Shown here in pieces: positions 8,376 through 15,038 of a stretch of DNA of 28,547 nt (positions are counted from its first letter, which is position 1; each line of letters begins with the position of its first letter). The stretch is from a virus. The notes beneath the pieces were generated by a model that worked only from the letters and a program-made list of their open reading frames with translations, was not told the origin of the DNA and did no database searches. The position numbers were made by a program, and so were the translations under genes. The stretch is taken from positions 1 through 28,547 of IMG/VR virus record IMGVR_UViG_3300025120_006845; one strand, given 5' to 3'.

Positions 8376-8410
8376 AATTTGTTTCCCTGTCTGTGTCATA
8401 ATATAAGTAT

Positions 8411-8439
8411 ATTATACTGCCTTTCTTACCCAAAGTCAA
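8411..8439 (-). promoter_or_regulatory. Sigma70-type promoter upstream of 7965-8375
   Basis: TTGACT (8434-8439), 17-base spacer and TATAAT (8411-8416) in the 82-base gap. The -35 lies in AAAAGGCTTGAC. Confidence 0.85.
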
Positions 8440-8457
8440 GCCTTTTTTCACATTTTT

Positions 8458-9066
8458 TTACGAAAACCACACATTTATTGTCATTCTTGTGCCTTGTGTG
8501 ACCTTTTTCACATGGTGAGGGTACATAAAATTCGATGGAAACACTACTGCTTCTCCTGCCTTCAGTTTCACTTGATAATCGTCAAGTAAGATCAACTCGC
8601 CACCTTCATAATCATCATTTAACATTACGATAGATGTCAGTATAGGGTGTTCATTATCATGGGAATGATCATCGTGTTTCTTCATTCCTACCCCTTCTTT
8701 GTATCGATTGATACGTAAAGACTTAATGCCTGAGACTAAGTTGCTAGGTCTATTGTCAATCTGAGGACCTATTTGAAGACTATACTTTCCTATAGATTTA
8801 ATCAGTTCATGTGTAATCATAGATTCTAGCAAAACATCTGTATCACAATACTCTACGCCTTCAGAGTATCTTGGATTATCTTCTTCTAGCCGATTTCTTT
8901 TCTCTGTATCCTTCTGATTAACAGTAAAGTTTCTATAGGAATTATGCCATTGATGATCATGCCATGTCAAATTATCAGTTGCTGTTATGATCTTTTGACA
9001 CCACTCAGGAGTAAGTGTTTGATACACTTTAATGTAGTCAGTAAGATTCATTCCTTGCTTAATCAT
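8458..9066 (-). CDS. 2-oxoglutarate/Fe(II)-dependent dioxygenase (prolyl 4-hydroxylase type)
   Basis: With the ATG at 9066 this is 202 residues. A longer frame to 9180 lies wholly inside the lipoprotein gene and is rejected. 9066 overlaps that gene's stop (ATGATTAA), and 9051 is another possible start. The double-stranded beta-helix iron motif is visible: HDD (H131, D133) in MKKHDDHSHD, then LNDDYEGGEL and the distal His in PHHVKK (184/185). An Arg at 194 would bind 2-oxoglutarate. Family members hydroxylate protein side chains, nucleobases or small molecules; T4-like marine phages often carry several. The substrate is unknown. It is the second gene behind the early promoter at 10807-10835. 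Confidence 0.85.
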   Translation of the reverse strand: MIKQGMNLTDYIKVYQTLTPEWCQKIITATDNLTWHDHQWHNSYRNFTVNQKDTEKRNRLEEDNPRYSEGVEYCDTDVLLESMITHELIKSIGKYSLQIGPQIDNRPSNLVSGIKSLRINRYKEGVGMKKHDDHSHDNEHPILTSIVMLNDDYEGGELILLDDYQVKLKAGEAVVFPSNFMYPHHVKKVTQGTRMTINVWFS

Positions 9067-10783
9067 AAATTGGCTCGTATTGTTCAAATAATCCTGTGTA
9101 CCAGTATTTAAGTATTTTTTCTGCAGGTTTGCCTCTGATAGATTGTGAGGTACTTGGGAATGCTTCAGTGTGTCCATCATGCATCAATGTATCTGATAAC
9201 CAATACCCAGTGCTAGTTGTAGTCCCAATAAGATCAAACCATGTTTGTCTATCGATTGCTCTCAACACTCCTTCATACCAAAGAGCCTGTGCTGAAAAGT
9301 CTGGCTGTACTTCTCGTTGAATACAATCATATACTATGTTGTTTAATATACCTTCGACACAAAAGCCATCTTCTATCCATCCCCTAGATAAGAATCCCAT
9401 ATGACTTTGTGCAAACAAGTCAAACATGAATTTATGATTGTTTTCTTCATAACTAGTATAGTCACCACAAACATGTCCTTGCCATTGACCATCATAACAG
9501 TAAAATGCATTGTAAGCCCGTTCTATGTAATCATAGGCTCTGTTATCTATCATATCGACAGTTGTATCTTCAAGTTCATCATCACCAACAAACATTGGAA
9601 ATCCTAACTTAATAATATCAACATTATCCCATACTCGTCCATCATTCCAAGTTATGCCTTCGCCAATAATTATCTTACCATTGAATCTACTACGAACACC
9701 GGCAACGATTGTGCTTAGGCGTTCCATATAGTAATTTCGTAATTCAGTCTCTTCTTCAAAAGTTGCTTCTCTATCTAACCCTCGAAAGTCTATCCACATT
9801 GCTTGCCAATCAGCGGCTAAGGCATCAATGCCTATAAATTCTGCTCTGTCTGCTTCCCAATATATATGCTGTTCATGGGCATCCATGATTTTAGTAAGCA
9901 ATTCCATATCTACTAGAACATTACCACCAGTCATTGGAAATAATAATCGATTCATGTAAGTGCCGTTTGCATCAGCCACTTCCATATTGAACTGCCAACC
10001 ATAGTGAACTTCCATACCAAACTGTTTTGCTGTTTGAGTAATGAAATCAACTTCTTCGTCAGTTATATGTTTAGTCGAATGGACAACTTCCCATGTTTGT
10101 TTGCTATCGTCCCAACGTCCGAAGTTATAAATTTGAACTGACGTAACTCCATGATCTCGCAGTCTTCTTATTGTTTCTCTGTACATTAAACGTATATACT
10201 CAGTTCTAGTACAATTAGCGACCACAGAAGGTTCTTTCGATTTGTAAGTATCGTATATCCATCCTAGCCCATAGTCTTTAAGACCAACACCTTTGATGTG
10301 ATCGTTACCAAAGTAATTCTGTGGTTGTTCATAATCAAAGTCACCTAGATAATTTTTTTCTATCTTTGCAGTGTGCGGGTTAGTGCATGATCCTTCACTG
10401 TCAGTTTCGTTTACAGTTATATCTATAGTCGCAGTTGCCCCTGAGCAATCAATAGAGAAGGTATAAGTGCCAATGCCATCTAATGTAACAGATTGACTGC
10501 CGTTGAGTGATTTAGTACCAGACCATTCGCCTGATGCTGTACATGTAGATGCTTCGGAAGAATTCCAATGCAATGTTGTGCTATCTCCCTTTACGACTTG
10601 ATTAGAACTTGCAGAAAATGACACTGAGGCTGTAGTATTGTTACCACCATTACCAGAGTTGCCACCCCCTGTTGCAGTACCACTGATGGCCGCTAACGCA
10701 ATATCAGTTCCTCCACCACCTCCACCTCCACAGGCAGTCAGTGCTATTGTCATAATAACTGTATATAATTTATTCATAGCCAT
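9059..10783 (-). CDS. Surface lipoprotein with Ig-like domain and TIM-barrel glycoside hydrolase-like domain
   Basis: The 574-residue product starts with a lipoprotein signal peptide (LYTVIMTIALTAC, Cys18 lipidated), followed by seven Gly residues and a Gly/Asn/Ser linker. That tether is typical of exported lipoproteins of marine gammaproteobacteria. An Ig-like domain spans roughly 52-125 (VKGDSTTLHWNSSEASTCTASG, Cys pair). From about 140 to 565 there is a TIM-barrel pattern with YRETIRRLRDHGVTSVQIY, FIGIDALAADW near 317-326 and IIIGEGITWN near 371-380 (E375 a candidate acid/base). RGKPAEKILKYWY at the end is typical of GH113 and related clan A hydrolases. The family number is uncertain. The best early promoter lies immediately upstream. 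A cell-attached glycan hydrolase is an unusual phage product. Gly codons are mixed GGT/GGA, so the tract is not a homopolymer error. Confidence 0.8.
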   Translation of the reverse strand: MAMNKLYTVIMTIALTACGGGGGGGTDIALAAISGTATGGGNSGNGGNNTTASVSFSASSNQVVKGDSTTLHWNSSEASTCTASGEWSGTKSLNGSQSVTLDGIGTYTFSIDCSGATATIDITVNETDSEGSCTNPHTAKIEKNYLGDFDYEQPQNYFGNDHIKGVGLKDYGLGWIYDTYKSKEPSVVANCTRTEYIRLMYRETIRRLRDHGVTSVQIYNFGRWDDSKQTWEVVHSTKHITDEEVDFITQTAKQFGMEVHYGWQFNMEVADANGTYMNRLLFPMTGGNVLVDMELLTKIMDAHEQHIYWEADRAEFIGIDALAADWQAMWIDFRGLDREATFEEETELRNYYMERLSTIVAGVRSRFNGKIIIGEGITWNDGRVWDNVDIIKLGFPMFVGDDELEDTTVDMIDNRAYDYIERAYNAFYCYDGQWQGHVCGDYTSYEENNHKFMFDLFAQSHMGFLSRGWIEDGFCVEGILNNIVYDCIQREVQPDFSAQALWYEGVLRAIDRQTWFDLIGTTTSTGYWLSDTLMHDGHTEAFPSTSQSIRGKPAEKILKYWYTGLFEQYEPIYD

Positions 10784-10806
10784 AGTTCTCTGTGTGTGTA
10801 TAAACT

Positions 10807-10835
10807 ATTATACGACCTTTGAACCTGGATGTCAA
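10807..10835 (-). promoter_or_regulatory. Consensus sigma70 promoter of the glycoside-hydrolase lipoprotein
   Basis: TTGACA (10830-10835), 17-base spacer and TATAAT (10807-10812). The predicted transcription start near 10800 gives a leader of about 17 bases. Confidence 0.88.
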
Positions 10836-10856
10836 GCCCAAAGCGAACTTTGGGCT
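10835..10856. terminator. 9-bp hairpin with TTCG loop next to the lipoprotein promoter
   Basis: On the minus strand AGCCCAAAG, TTCG, CTTTGGGCT forms a perfect 9-bp stem that shares one base with the -35 box. It follows the 45-aa gene. No T-run follows, so it may be a terminator remnant or a regulatory hairpin. Confidence 0.5.
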
Positions 10857-10868
10857 ATTGGGGGATTG

Positions 10869-11006
10869 TTAAACTGTTATTGAATGTAGTGAGAAAATGA
10901 TGATGTATAGACATATTGACCCAATAAATGCGAAGCCTATGCTTTCACATATCTCTCCGCCATTGCATCCAAATAAACTATTACCAACTTTGCGTATGAT
11001 TTTCAA
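10869..11006 (-). CDS. Small membrane protein, 45 aa, TTG start
   Basis: An open frame reaches an ATG at 11057, but that lies too close to the late-type promoter box at 11061-11068. A TTG at 11006 follows a perfect AGGAG with 8-base spacing (ACACAGGAGTAAAAGAC), so I start there. The 45-residue product has a basic N-terminus, a GCNGGEIC loop and one strong membrane helix (IGFAFIGSICLYIIIFSL). It may be a host-membrane peptide. Short length and a non-ATG start keep the confidence low. Confidence 0.45.
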   Translation of the reverse strand: MKIIRKVGNSLFGCNGGEICESIGFAFIGSICLYIIIFSLHSITV

Positions 11007-11060
11007 GTCTTTTACTCCTGTGTGTGTTGCCAACCTTTGAGCAGGACCGCCCTGCATTTC

Positions 11061-11068
11061 TATTTATA
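11061..11068 (-). promoter_or_regulatory. T4 late-type promoter box TATAAATA
   Basis: Exact T4 late consensus, between the terminator at 11101-11125 and the 45-aa gene. Confidence 0.6.
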
Positions 11069-11100
11069 CCAAGTATGACATTATGATACTTTTAGTAACA

Positions 11101-11125
11101 AAAAGTGTAGTAACCTTACACTTTT
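11101..11125 (-). terminator. Intrinsic terminator after 11148-11564
   Basis: 9-bp stem AAAAGTGTA/TACACTTTT with a 7-base loop, followed by TTTTTG on the minus strand. It ends the leftward operon from RNase H. Related AAAGTGT copies lie at about 11134-11141. Confidence 0.75.
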
Positions 11126-11147
11126 ACGTACATAAAAGTGTCATACA

Positions 11148-11564
11148 TTATTTTGTGGCATCTAAATATTCTCTTAGATTGCCATGTAAAGTAATCATCA
11201 TTGCTGTCTTATGATCATATACTCTAATGAAAGGTTCGCCCTTCTCTCCCCTCACTTTATGCACACCTAAATAATAAGGACATTTAATCTTTTTAATGAT
11301 TTCTTGTACAAAGGCTTCTGGTGCAACAATTCTTCGTTTATGCATTGACTTAGGATTGAGTCCTAAATCAAAATCATAGTGTTCAAGTTTTGCTAACTTA
11401 AACATGTTTAGTCCTTCATCGTTAAGTCTTAGTCCTTGTCCACCTCGTCCAGTTAGCCACCATTTAAAAATGACTTGATCTATTGGTATTGAATGATAAG
11501 GCCCTCTTGGTAGGGCATCGAGTATTGCTTCAGTGTATTGCTGTTTATTTTTCGGAGATATCAT
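11148..11564 (-). CDS. Hypothetical protein, 138 aa
   Basis: The product is soluble and basic, with a pattern IDQVIFKWWLTGRGGQGLRLNDEG that is reminiscent of a short DNA-binding or capsid-associated phage protein family, but I cannot name it. It overlaps the upstream gene by 20 bases, and a strong terminator-like hairpin follows its stop at 11101-11125. It is the last gene of the leftward run that begins with RNase H. Confidence 0.65.
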   Translation of the reverse strand: MISPKNKQQYTEAILDALPRGPYHSIPIDQVIFKWWLTGRGGQGLRLNDEGLNMFKLAKLEHYDFDLGLNPKSMHKRRIVAPEAFVQEIIKKIKCPYYLGVHKVRGEKGEPFIRVYDHKTAMMITLHGNLREYLDATK

Positions 11565-11850
11565 CCGGATATACTATTCGCCCGGCATTTAAAAATACTA
11601 CAGTAAACTTATCAGTTTTAAATTGAGCATTTAATTTACGACAAAGATTCCTTGCATGACCTGGATTAGAAAAACTAGTCTTTTTGTATTTTGGTGCCGC
11701 ATCACTTGTTAAGTAGTGGGAAGATTTTAAATTGATTGGTTGACCGTCATAGTATACAGCCCAAATGCCAGATGCTTCGATAATCTGATCGCACTTATAT
11801 GTTTCTTTGTCAACAAATTCCAGGATGACTGATGGTTGGCTTCTACTCAT
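11545..11850 (-). CDS. Hypothetical protein, 101 aa
   Basis: A 101-residue protein with an alternating beta pattern in the first half (ASGIWAVYYDGQPINL) and HARNLCRKLNAQFKTDKFTVVFL near the end, typical of a small alpha/beta fold. The ATG overlaps the upstream stop as ATGA. It belongs to a run of small unknown genes downstream of RNase H. No function can be assigned. Confidence 0.6.
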   Translation of the reverse strand: MSRSQPSVILEFVDKETYKCDQIIEASGIWAVYYDGQPINLKSSHYLTSDAAPKYKKTSFSNPGHARNLCRKLNAQFKTDKFTVVFLNAGRIVYPDDISEK

Positions 11851-12050
11851 TTGAATGAGCCGCCTTTAACTTGTACTGAAATTGTTTCTTCATTCGTTTT
11901 ATTCTCGTTATTGAACTCATGTAAATCTGCCAACAAAGTTGCTATATCGTTTCTGAGTCCTCTAGCCTGATCAATAGTCAACACAACAGTATTGTTCTGT
12001 GTACTTTCCATAACCGACATTTTATTTATAAAATCCTTAATATGTAACAT
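11847..12050 (-). CDS. Small coiled-coil hypothetical protein, 67 aa
   Basis: A 67-residue protein with a central helix predicted from VVLTIDQARGLRNDIATLLADLHEF and a polar tail. A second in-frame ATG at 12020 gives a 57-residue form that may be the real product, since no ribosome site precedes 12050. A late-type GATAAATA box lies 18 bases upstream, at 12068-12075. The function is unknown. Confidence 0.55.
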   Translation of the reverse strand: MLHIKDFINKMSVMESTQNNTVVLTIDQARGLRNDIATLLADLHEFNNENKTNEETISVQVKGGSFK

Positions 12051-12059
12051 TAGTTATCA

Positions 12060-12560
12060 TTATACTATATTTATCTGATTTTTTGCTTCATCTTTAGTTT
12101 TAAAAGGTCCGTTGAAGGGATATCTTTGTATAAAAATGTATTTTGGACAAAAGATAACTTGTTCTATTCCGTTATGTTCAACTACAAAATACCCTGCGGC
12201 ATGGAAGCATTTACTCTTTTTAGTCTTTGTAAAGACATGCAATCCACGTTTAACATCGAACACTGAATTATAAGTTCTAGCAGTTGTAGGATATTCTGGA
12301 TAAGGAGTTGTTTCTGGTAGTTCAGTTTTCTCTGGTGTGATAAACTTTATTTTAGTTTTCTTCTGAATATCATCAGTAGTTGCAAATTCAAATACATCAT
12401 TTTGCAATGTGACGTTAAACGTTCCTATATTATTTGCACAGACATTTCCAACTTTGTTTTTTCCGTCTGTTAAAATCCAAAATTCATCAGTAATTGGCTT
12501 TGCGGTTAATTCTACATCTAATATCATTTTATCTCCGTTAATGTTGTTATTGTTAGGCAT
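12060..12560 (-). CDS. Hypothetical protein, 166 aa
   Basis: Translation from ATG 12560 follows AAGGAAGGTACATTC, a strong ribosome site; the in-frame ATG at 12527, behind GGAGATAAA, is an alternative. The protein is beta-rich, with a Pro/Thr linker near residues 78-93. The C-terminal part contains KCFHAAGYFVVEH, an IIF-like CPKYIFIQ strand and a PFKTKDEAK ending that resembles small phage proteins with an SPOR-like or RNase H-like alpha/beta tail. It overlaps the RNase H stop by 8 bases, so translation is coupled. The function is unknown. Confidence 0.65.
   Translation of the reverse strand: MPNNNNINGDKMILDVELTAKPITDEFWILTDGKNKVGNVCANNIGTFNVTLQNDVFEFATTDDIQKKTKIKFITPEKTELPETTPYPEYPTTARTYNSVFDVKRGLHVFTKTKKSKCFHAAGYFVVEHNGIEQVIFCPKYIFIQRYPFNGPFKTKDEAKNQINIV
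12068..12075 (-). promoter_or_regulatory. Late-type GATAAATA box upstream of 11847-12050
   Basis: GATAAATA followed by TAGTATAATG, at the end of the 166-aa gene and 18 bases before the next start. Confidence 0.4.
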
Positions 12561-13560
12561 GAATGTACCTTCCTTGATATGGGGTGTTCAACCATTTAGC
12601 ATAACTATCTGCTTGATCACTTATTCTGTTAAGTTCATACTTGCCACAAAATCTCATAAAGTGTACACCAACTTGTGGTATCTCTTTATTACTTTCTAAC
12701 GCCTCTTTAATGCTATTATCAGTTGCATCTCTGAGTTCAGTCGGCTGTGCTGTAAGATCAATCAATGTGCGATTGCGTTCATAATCATCACGTACTCTAT
12801 GTTCCTCTTCATTGTGATCTACCCAACGTTGTAACATAAGATTGTTCCAGTTGAAACCGCCTTTCTCTTTATCAGCATAGGCTTCTAGTAAACCTGTCTT
12901 GTTCTTAGTACCCTTCTTACGTACACCTGGATATGCACTGAATACATTATCACTAGTGTCACCACGCATACACTTCTCAAACAATAGATACTGAGGATCT
13001 TCTAATGTCTTATGCTCCTGAGTCTTTTTGTCAATGACTGGTCTGCCTTTATCATCAAAGAAGCCATCAATTGTTATTAGATTCTTAGCAACACCATTAT
13101 ACATGTGAACTGATTCAGATAGTAATTGATAATAGTCTGTATCAGTTGAAAGAATGATGTGTTCATCATCAGGATGTAATGCAGTGAAACGTGCTATGCA
13201 ATCATCAGCCTCTGCATTCGGATCACGTAAGACTGTTACGTTAGTTTTCTCAGATAAAAATGCAATCAATGTTTCGTATGTCTCCCAGAACATCTGACTT
13301 TCTTCGACTTCTGCTTCTGTCATGGCTTGATCTTTAACTTTACGATTTGCCTTATAAGGCTTGTAAAAGTCTTTACGCCATGAATGACCTTCTAAACAAA
13401 AGACTACATGATCAACGCCATAATTACGGACTGCTTGATTAACTGACCCTAGAGTCAGATGCAAAGCCATGCCTATCTTTTCCCATGTATTAGCATTATA
13501 GGATGCTACATGCTTGGCACGGAAGAACGTGTTCATTGTGTCTATCAAAGCGTATTTCAT
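12553..13560 (-). CDS. rnh: RNase H / 5' flap exonuclease (T4 Rnh, FEN-1 family)
   Basis: The 335-residue protein removes RNA primers and short flaps from the 5' ends of lagging-strand fragments. Acidic metal-binding residues are visible in the usual order: D7 in LIDTMNTFF, the FYKPYKANRK helical-arch entrance near 65-74, E117/D119/D120 in NAEADDC and D140/D142 in LSTDTDYYQL. RGDTSDN (D201, D204) then opens the helix-hairpin-helix region with PGVRKKG. Length is near T4 RNase H (305 aa). A strong early promoter (13595-13623) and a late-type box (13574-13581) lie just upstream, so it may be made throughout infection. It should act with the ligase at 5719-7077. Confidence 0.93.
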   Translation of the reverse strand: MKYALIDTMNTFFRAKHVASYNANTWEKIGMALHLTLGSVNQAVRNYGVDHVVFCLEGHSWRKDFYKPYKANRKVKDQAMTEAEVEESQMFWETYETLIAFLSEKTNVTVLRDPNAEADDCIARFTALHPDDEHIILSTDTDYYQLLSESVHMYNGVAKNLITIDGFFDDKGRPVIDKKTQEHKTLEDPQYLLFEKCMRGDTSDNVFSAYPGVRKKGTKNKTGLLEAYADKEKGGFNWNNLMLQRWVDHNEEEHRVRDDYERNRTLIDLTAQPTELRDATDNSIKEALESNKEIPQVGVHFMRFCGKYELNRISDQADSYAKWLNTPYQGRYIHA

Positions 13561-13573
13561 ATACCAGTACTCT

Positions 13574-13581
13574 TATTTATC
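13574..13581 (-). promoter_or_regulatory. Late-type GATAAATA box upstream of RNase H
   Basis: GATAAATA lies 14 bases before the rnh ATG and downstream of the early promoter, in a non-coding gap. Confidence 0.5.
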
Positions 13582-13594
13582 ATAATATTCGTAT

Positions 13595-13623
13595 ATTATA
13601 CGCAATAAACTAGCAGAAAGCAA
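13595..13623 (-). promoter_or_regulatory. Sigma70-type promoter of RNase H
   Basis: TTGCTT (13618-13623), 17-base spacer and TATAAT (13595-13600), again inside AAAGGCTTGC. A late-type box lies just downstream, making a tandem arrangement. Confidence 0.75.
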
Positions 13624-13647
13624 GCCTTTATGGGTAAAAAGGGTAAA

Positions 13648-13971
13648 TTAATCTAGGGGTGGTGGAGGAGTAGGTGGTATATATGCTTGTACACCAGAGT
13701 CTTTAGTAGGCTCAACAAACCCTTCTGCTTGTGCAACTTCTTGGTTATTAAAGAACTTGTGCATTTCTTCTATTAGAAATTTCCTAGCCTCAGGATTAGA
13801 TAAATCCATTCTGCGTTCATTAATAAGTGTAGTTTGATGAGACTTCCAAGCATCGAGTGCTTTTTGTGAAACAGTCTCCATCAAATCTCTGCCTGCTTGT
13901 CCTGGCAGAGGCGGAAATGACATCGCTGGTAATTCTTCTTGGTACTTTTTACAAAAGACTACAGTTTCCAT
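13648..13971 (-). CDS. yggX: YggX-type Fe(2+)-trafficking / oxidative-protection protein
   Basis: Residues 1-85 follow the gamma/betaproteobacterial YggX family closely: VVFCKKYQEEL (conserved Cys7), FPPLPGQAGRDLMETVS, AWKSHQTTLINERRMDLSNPEARK split by a short gap, and FLIEEMHKFF. YggX protects labile iron-sulfur enzymes from superoxide and is thought to move ferrous iron. The family is about 90 residues; this one adds a Pro-rich tail (PPTPPPPLD). It is in operon with two unknown genes upstream (TAATG overlap). A YggX homologue in a phage is unexpected and matches the presence of IscU elsewhere in the window. Confidence 0.88.
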   Translation of the reverse strand: METVVFCKKYQEELPAMSFPPLPGQAGRDLMETVSQKALDAWKSHQTTLINERRMDLSNPEARKFLIEEMHKFFNNQEVAQAEGFVEPTKDSGVQAYIPPTPPPPLD

Positions 13972-14384
13972 TAACTAATCTCCGACCTACCGTCACCTAA
14001 ATCTTTACTTTGAACAACTCTCATATCTGCACCAGTGATAGGATCAGTGTCTTTTCTATTATGTGGGTCTGCTTGTTCTTGTTCCCATGTTTCTAACACT
14101 ACATTACGGCATACTGTTTTAAACCAACGATCAACAATTTCTTCATCTTTATCGTCTTCACTATCTTTGTATCCTTGCTTGATAAGATTTAACAGAAACT
14201 TATCATTCCAATCAAGTTCAAAAGCACCATTGTTAATATCTTCTGGGTCAACATTGACTTGTAGTATATCAACCCAAGGTTCTCCAGCCCTAGTTGCTTT
14301 TTCTTTTTCAGAAATTTTGGGTGCCGTTTTTTTCTTAGGGGCGGTTTTCTTTTTACCAAACATACCTTTTATTTTTTCAAACAT
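13971..14384 (-). CDS. Hypothetical protein with Lys-rich N-terminus, 137 aa
   Basis: The start is the ATG at 14384, preceded by GAGGAACTAT; the in-frame GTG at 14396 is less likely because its upstream context is poor. The product begins with a basic Lys/Pro-rich stretch (FGKKKTAPKKKTAPK), then an acidic body with ELDWNDKFLLNLIKQGY and a DDKDEEIVDRWFKTVCRN helix. It overlaps the upstream gene (ATGTTTGA) and the yggX start. Composition suggests nucleic acid contact through the N-terminus. No known family is claimed. Confidence 0.65.
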   Translation of the reverse strand: MFEKIKGMFGKKKTAPKKKTAPKISEKEKATRAGEPWVDILQVNVDPEDINNGAFELDWNDKFLLNLIKQGYKDSEDDKDEEIVDRWFKTVCRNVVLETWEQEQADPHNRKDTDPITGADMRVVQSKDLGDGRSEIS

Positions 14385-14970
14385 ATAGTTCCTCACTGTC
14401 TATGTATTTAGAGACATTATCTTTACCCGATATATTTTTCATAAATCCTGGAGTCTCTCTCGCAGTCCATTTAGCAAAGTCTTTTTTATATACTCTGTAG
14501 TAATTTTGATAGGCGTCAATAGCATCATGTGTTTTGACATCATCTGGCATGGCTTGGGGAGGATCAACAAAGTCTGCACTTGCTATATTATTGGGTAAAT
14601 GCTGTAAGATATCCTTAAGTTTTTCTTCTGTTAAGTGTGTTCTGCCATACCTATGAGTATACTCATTGCATAACGCAACGAACATATCATATACAAATTG
14701 ATAGTGTGAATCACTAGATCGAATCCAAATGTTTGAAGGATGATTGATGTGTGATGCCTTGTAGAGAACATTCTCCATGTTGCTGTTATTGAGACGCCAA
14801 CGTTTGATACGTCTATTGTTGGCTGTTCTATCCTCATATAAGTCGCCATCTAATACTCTGTGAGCAGTAGACATCAACTGGGCATACTCAATAATCATTT
14901 TGACTACATGTTTGTCACAATGCAGTTCTGCTGATTTAACTGGGTCAGTATCTAAATAAAATATGTTCAT
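14377..14970 (-). CDS. Conserved phage protein with HCDKHVVKM signature, 197 aa
   Basis: This 197-residue protein opens with MNIFYLDTDPVKSAELHCDKH, followed by VVKMIIEYAQLMSTAHRV. The conserved His-Cys-Asp-Lys-His cluster suggests a catalytic or metal site. Further conserved-looking parts are NHPSNIWIRSS near 76-86 and YQNYYRVYKKDFAKWT near 154-169. I recognise the pattern as recurrent in phages and metagenomes but cannot name a function. It is the first gene of a leftward unit diverging from the GP88-like gene, with a 68-base intergenic gap. Confidence 0.7.
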   Translation of the reverse strand: MNIFYLDTDPVKSAELHCDKHVVKMIIEYAQLMSTAHRVLDGDLYEDRTANNRRIKRWRLNNSNMENVLYKASHINHPSNIWIRSSDSHYQFVYDMFVALCNEYTHRYGRTHLTEEKLKDILQHLPNNIASADFVDPPQAMPDDVKTHDAIDAYQNYYRVYKKDFAKWTARETPGFMKNISGKDNVSKYIDSEELYV

Positions 14971-14997
14971 AACTTTCTAAAACCTTTTAATAACAAT

Positions 14998-15005
14998 GAT
15001 AAATA
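14998..15005 (+). promoter_or_regulatory. Late-type GATAAATA box driving the rightward island
   Basis: GATAAATA on the plus strand, 34 bases before the GP88-like ATG. It is the only promoter-like box seen for 15039-17761 and suggests late expression. Confidence 0.6.
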
Positions 15006-15038
15006 CATTAGCATACTACTCTTAAAGCGGACAAGCAA

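Larger units (their letters stand above)
10784..11147. other. 364-base low-gene-density region
   Basis: Holds the lipoprotein promoter, the TTCG hairpin, the possible 45-aa TTG-start gene, a TATAAATA late-type box and the terminator at 11101-11125. No other coding sequence of note is seen. Confidence 0.7.

Noticed and set aside
9067-9180. Longer N-terminus for the 2OG oxygenase
   Set aside because: This part lies entirely inside the lipoprotein frame; the start at 9066 overlaps the stop in the usual way.
10705-10735. Phase-variable homopolymer in the Gly tether
   Set aside because: The Gly codons alternate GGT and GGA, so this is not a slippage-prone single-base run.
12023-12030. TATAAATA box inside the 67-aa gene
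   Set aside because: It would start RNA at or after the internal ATG and lies within coding sequence; probably chance.
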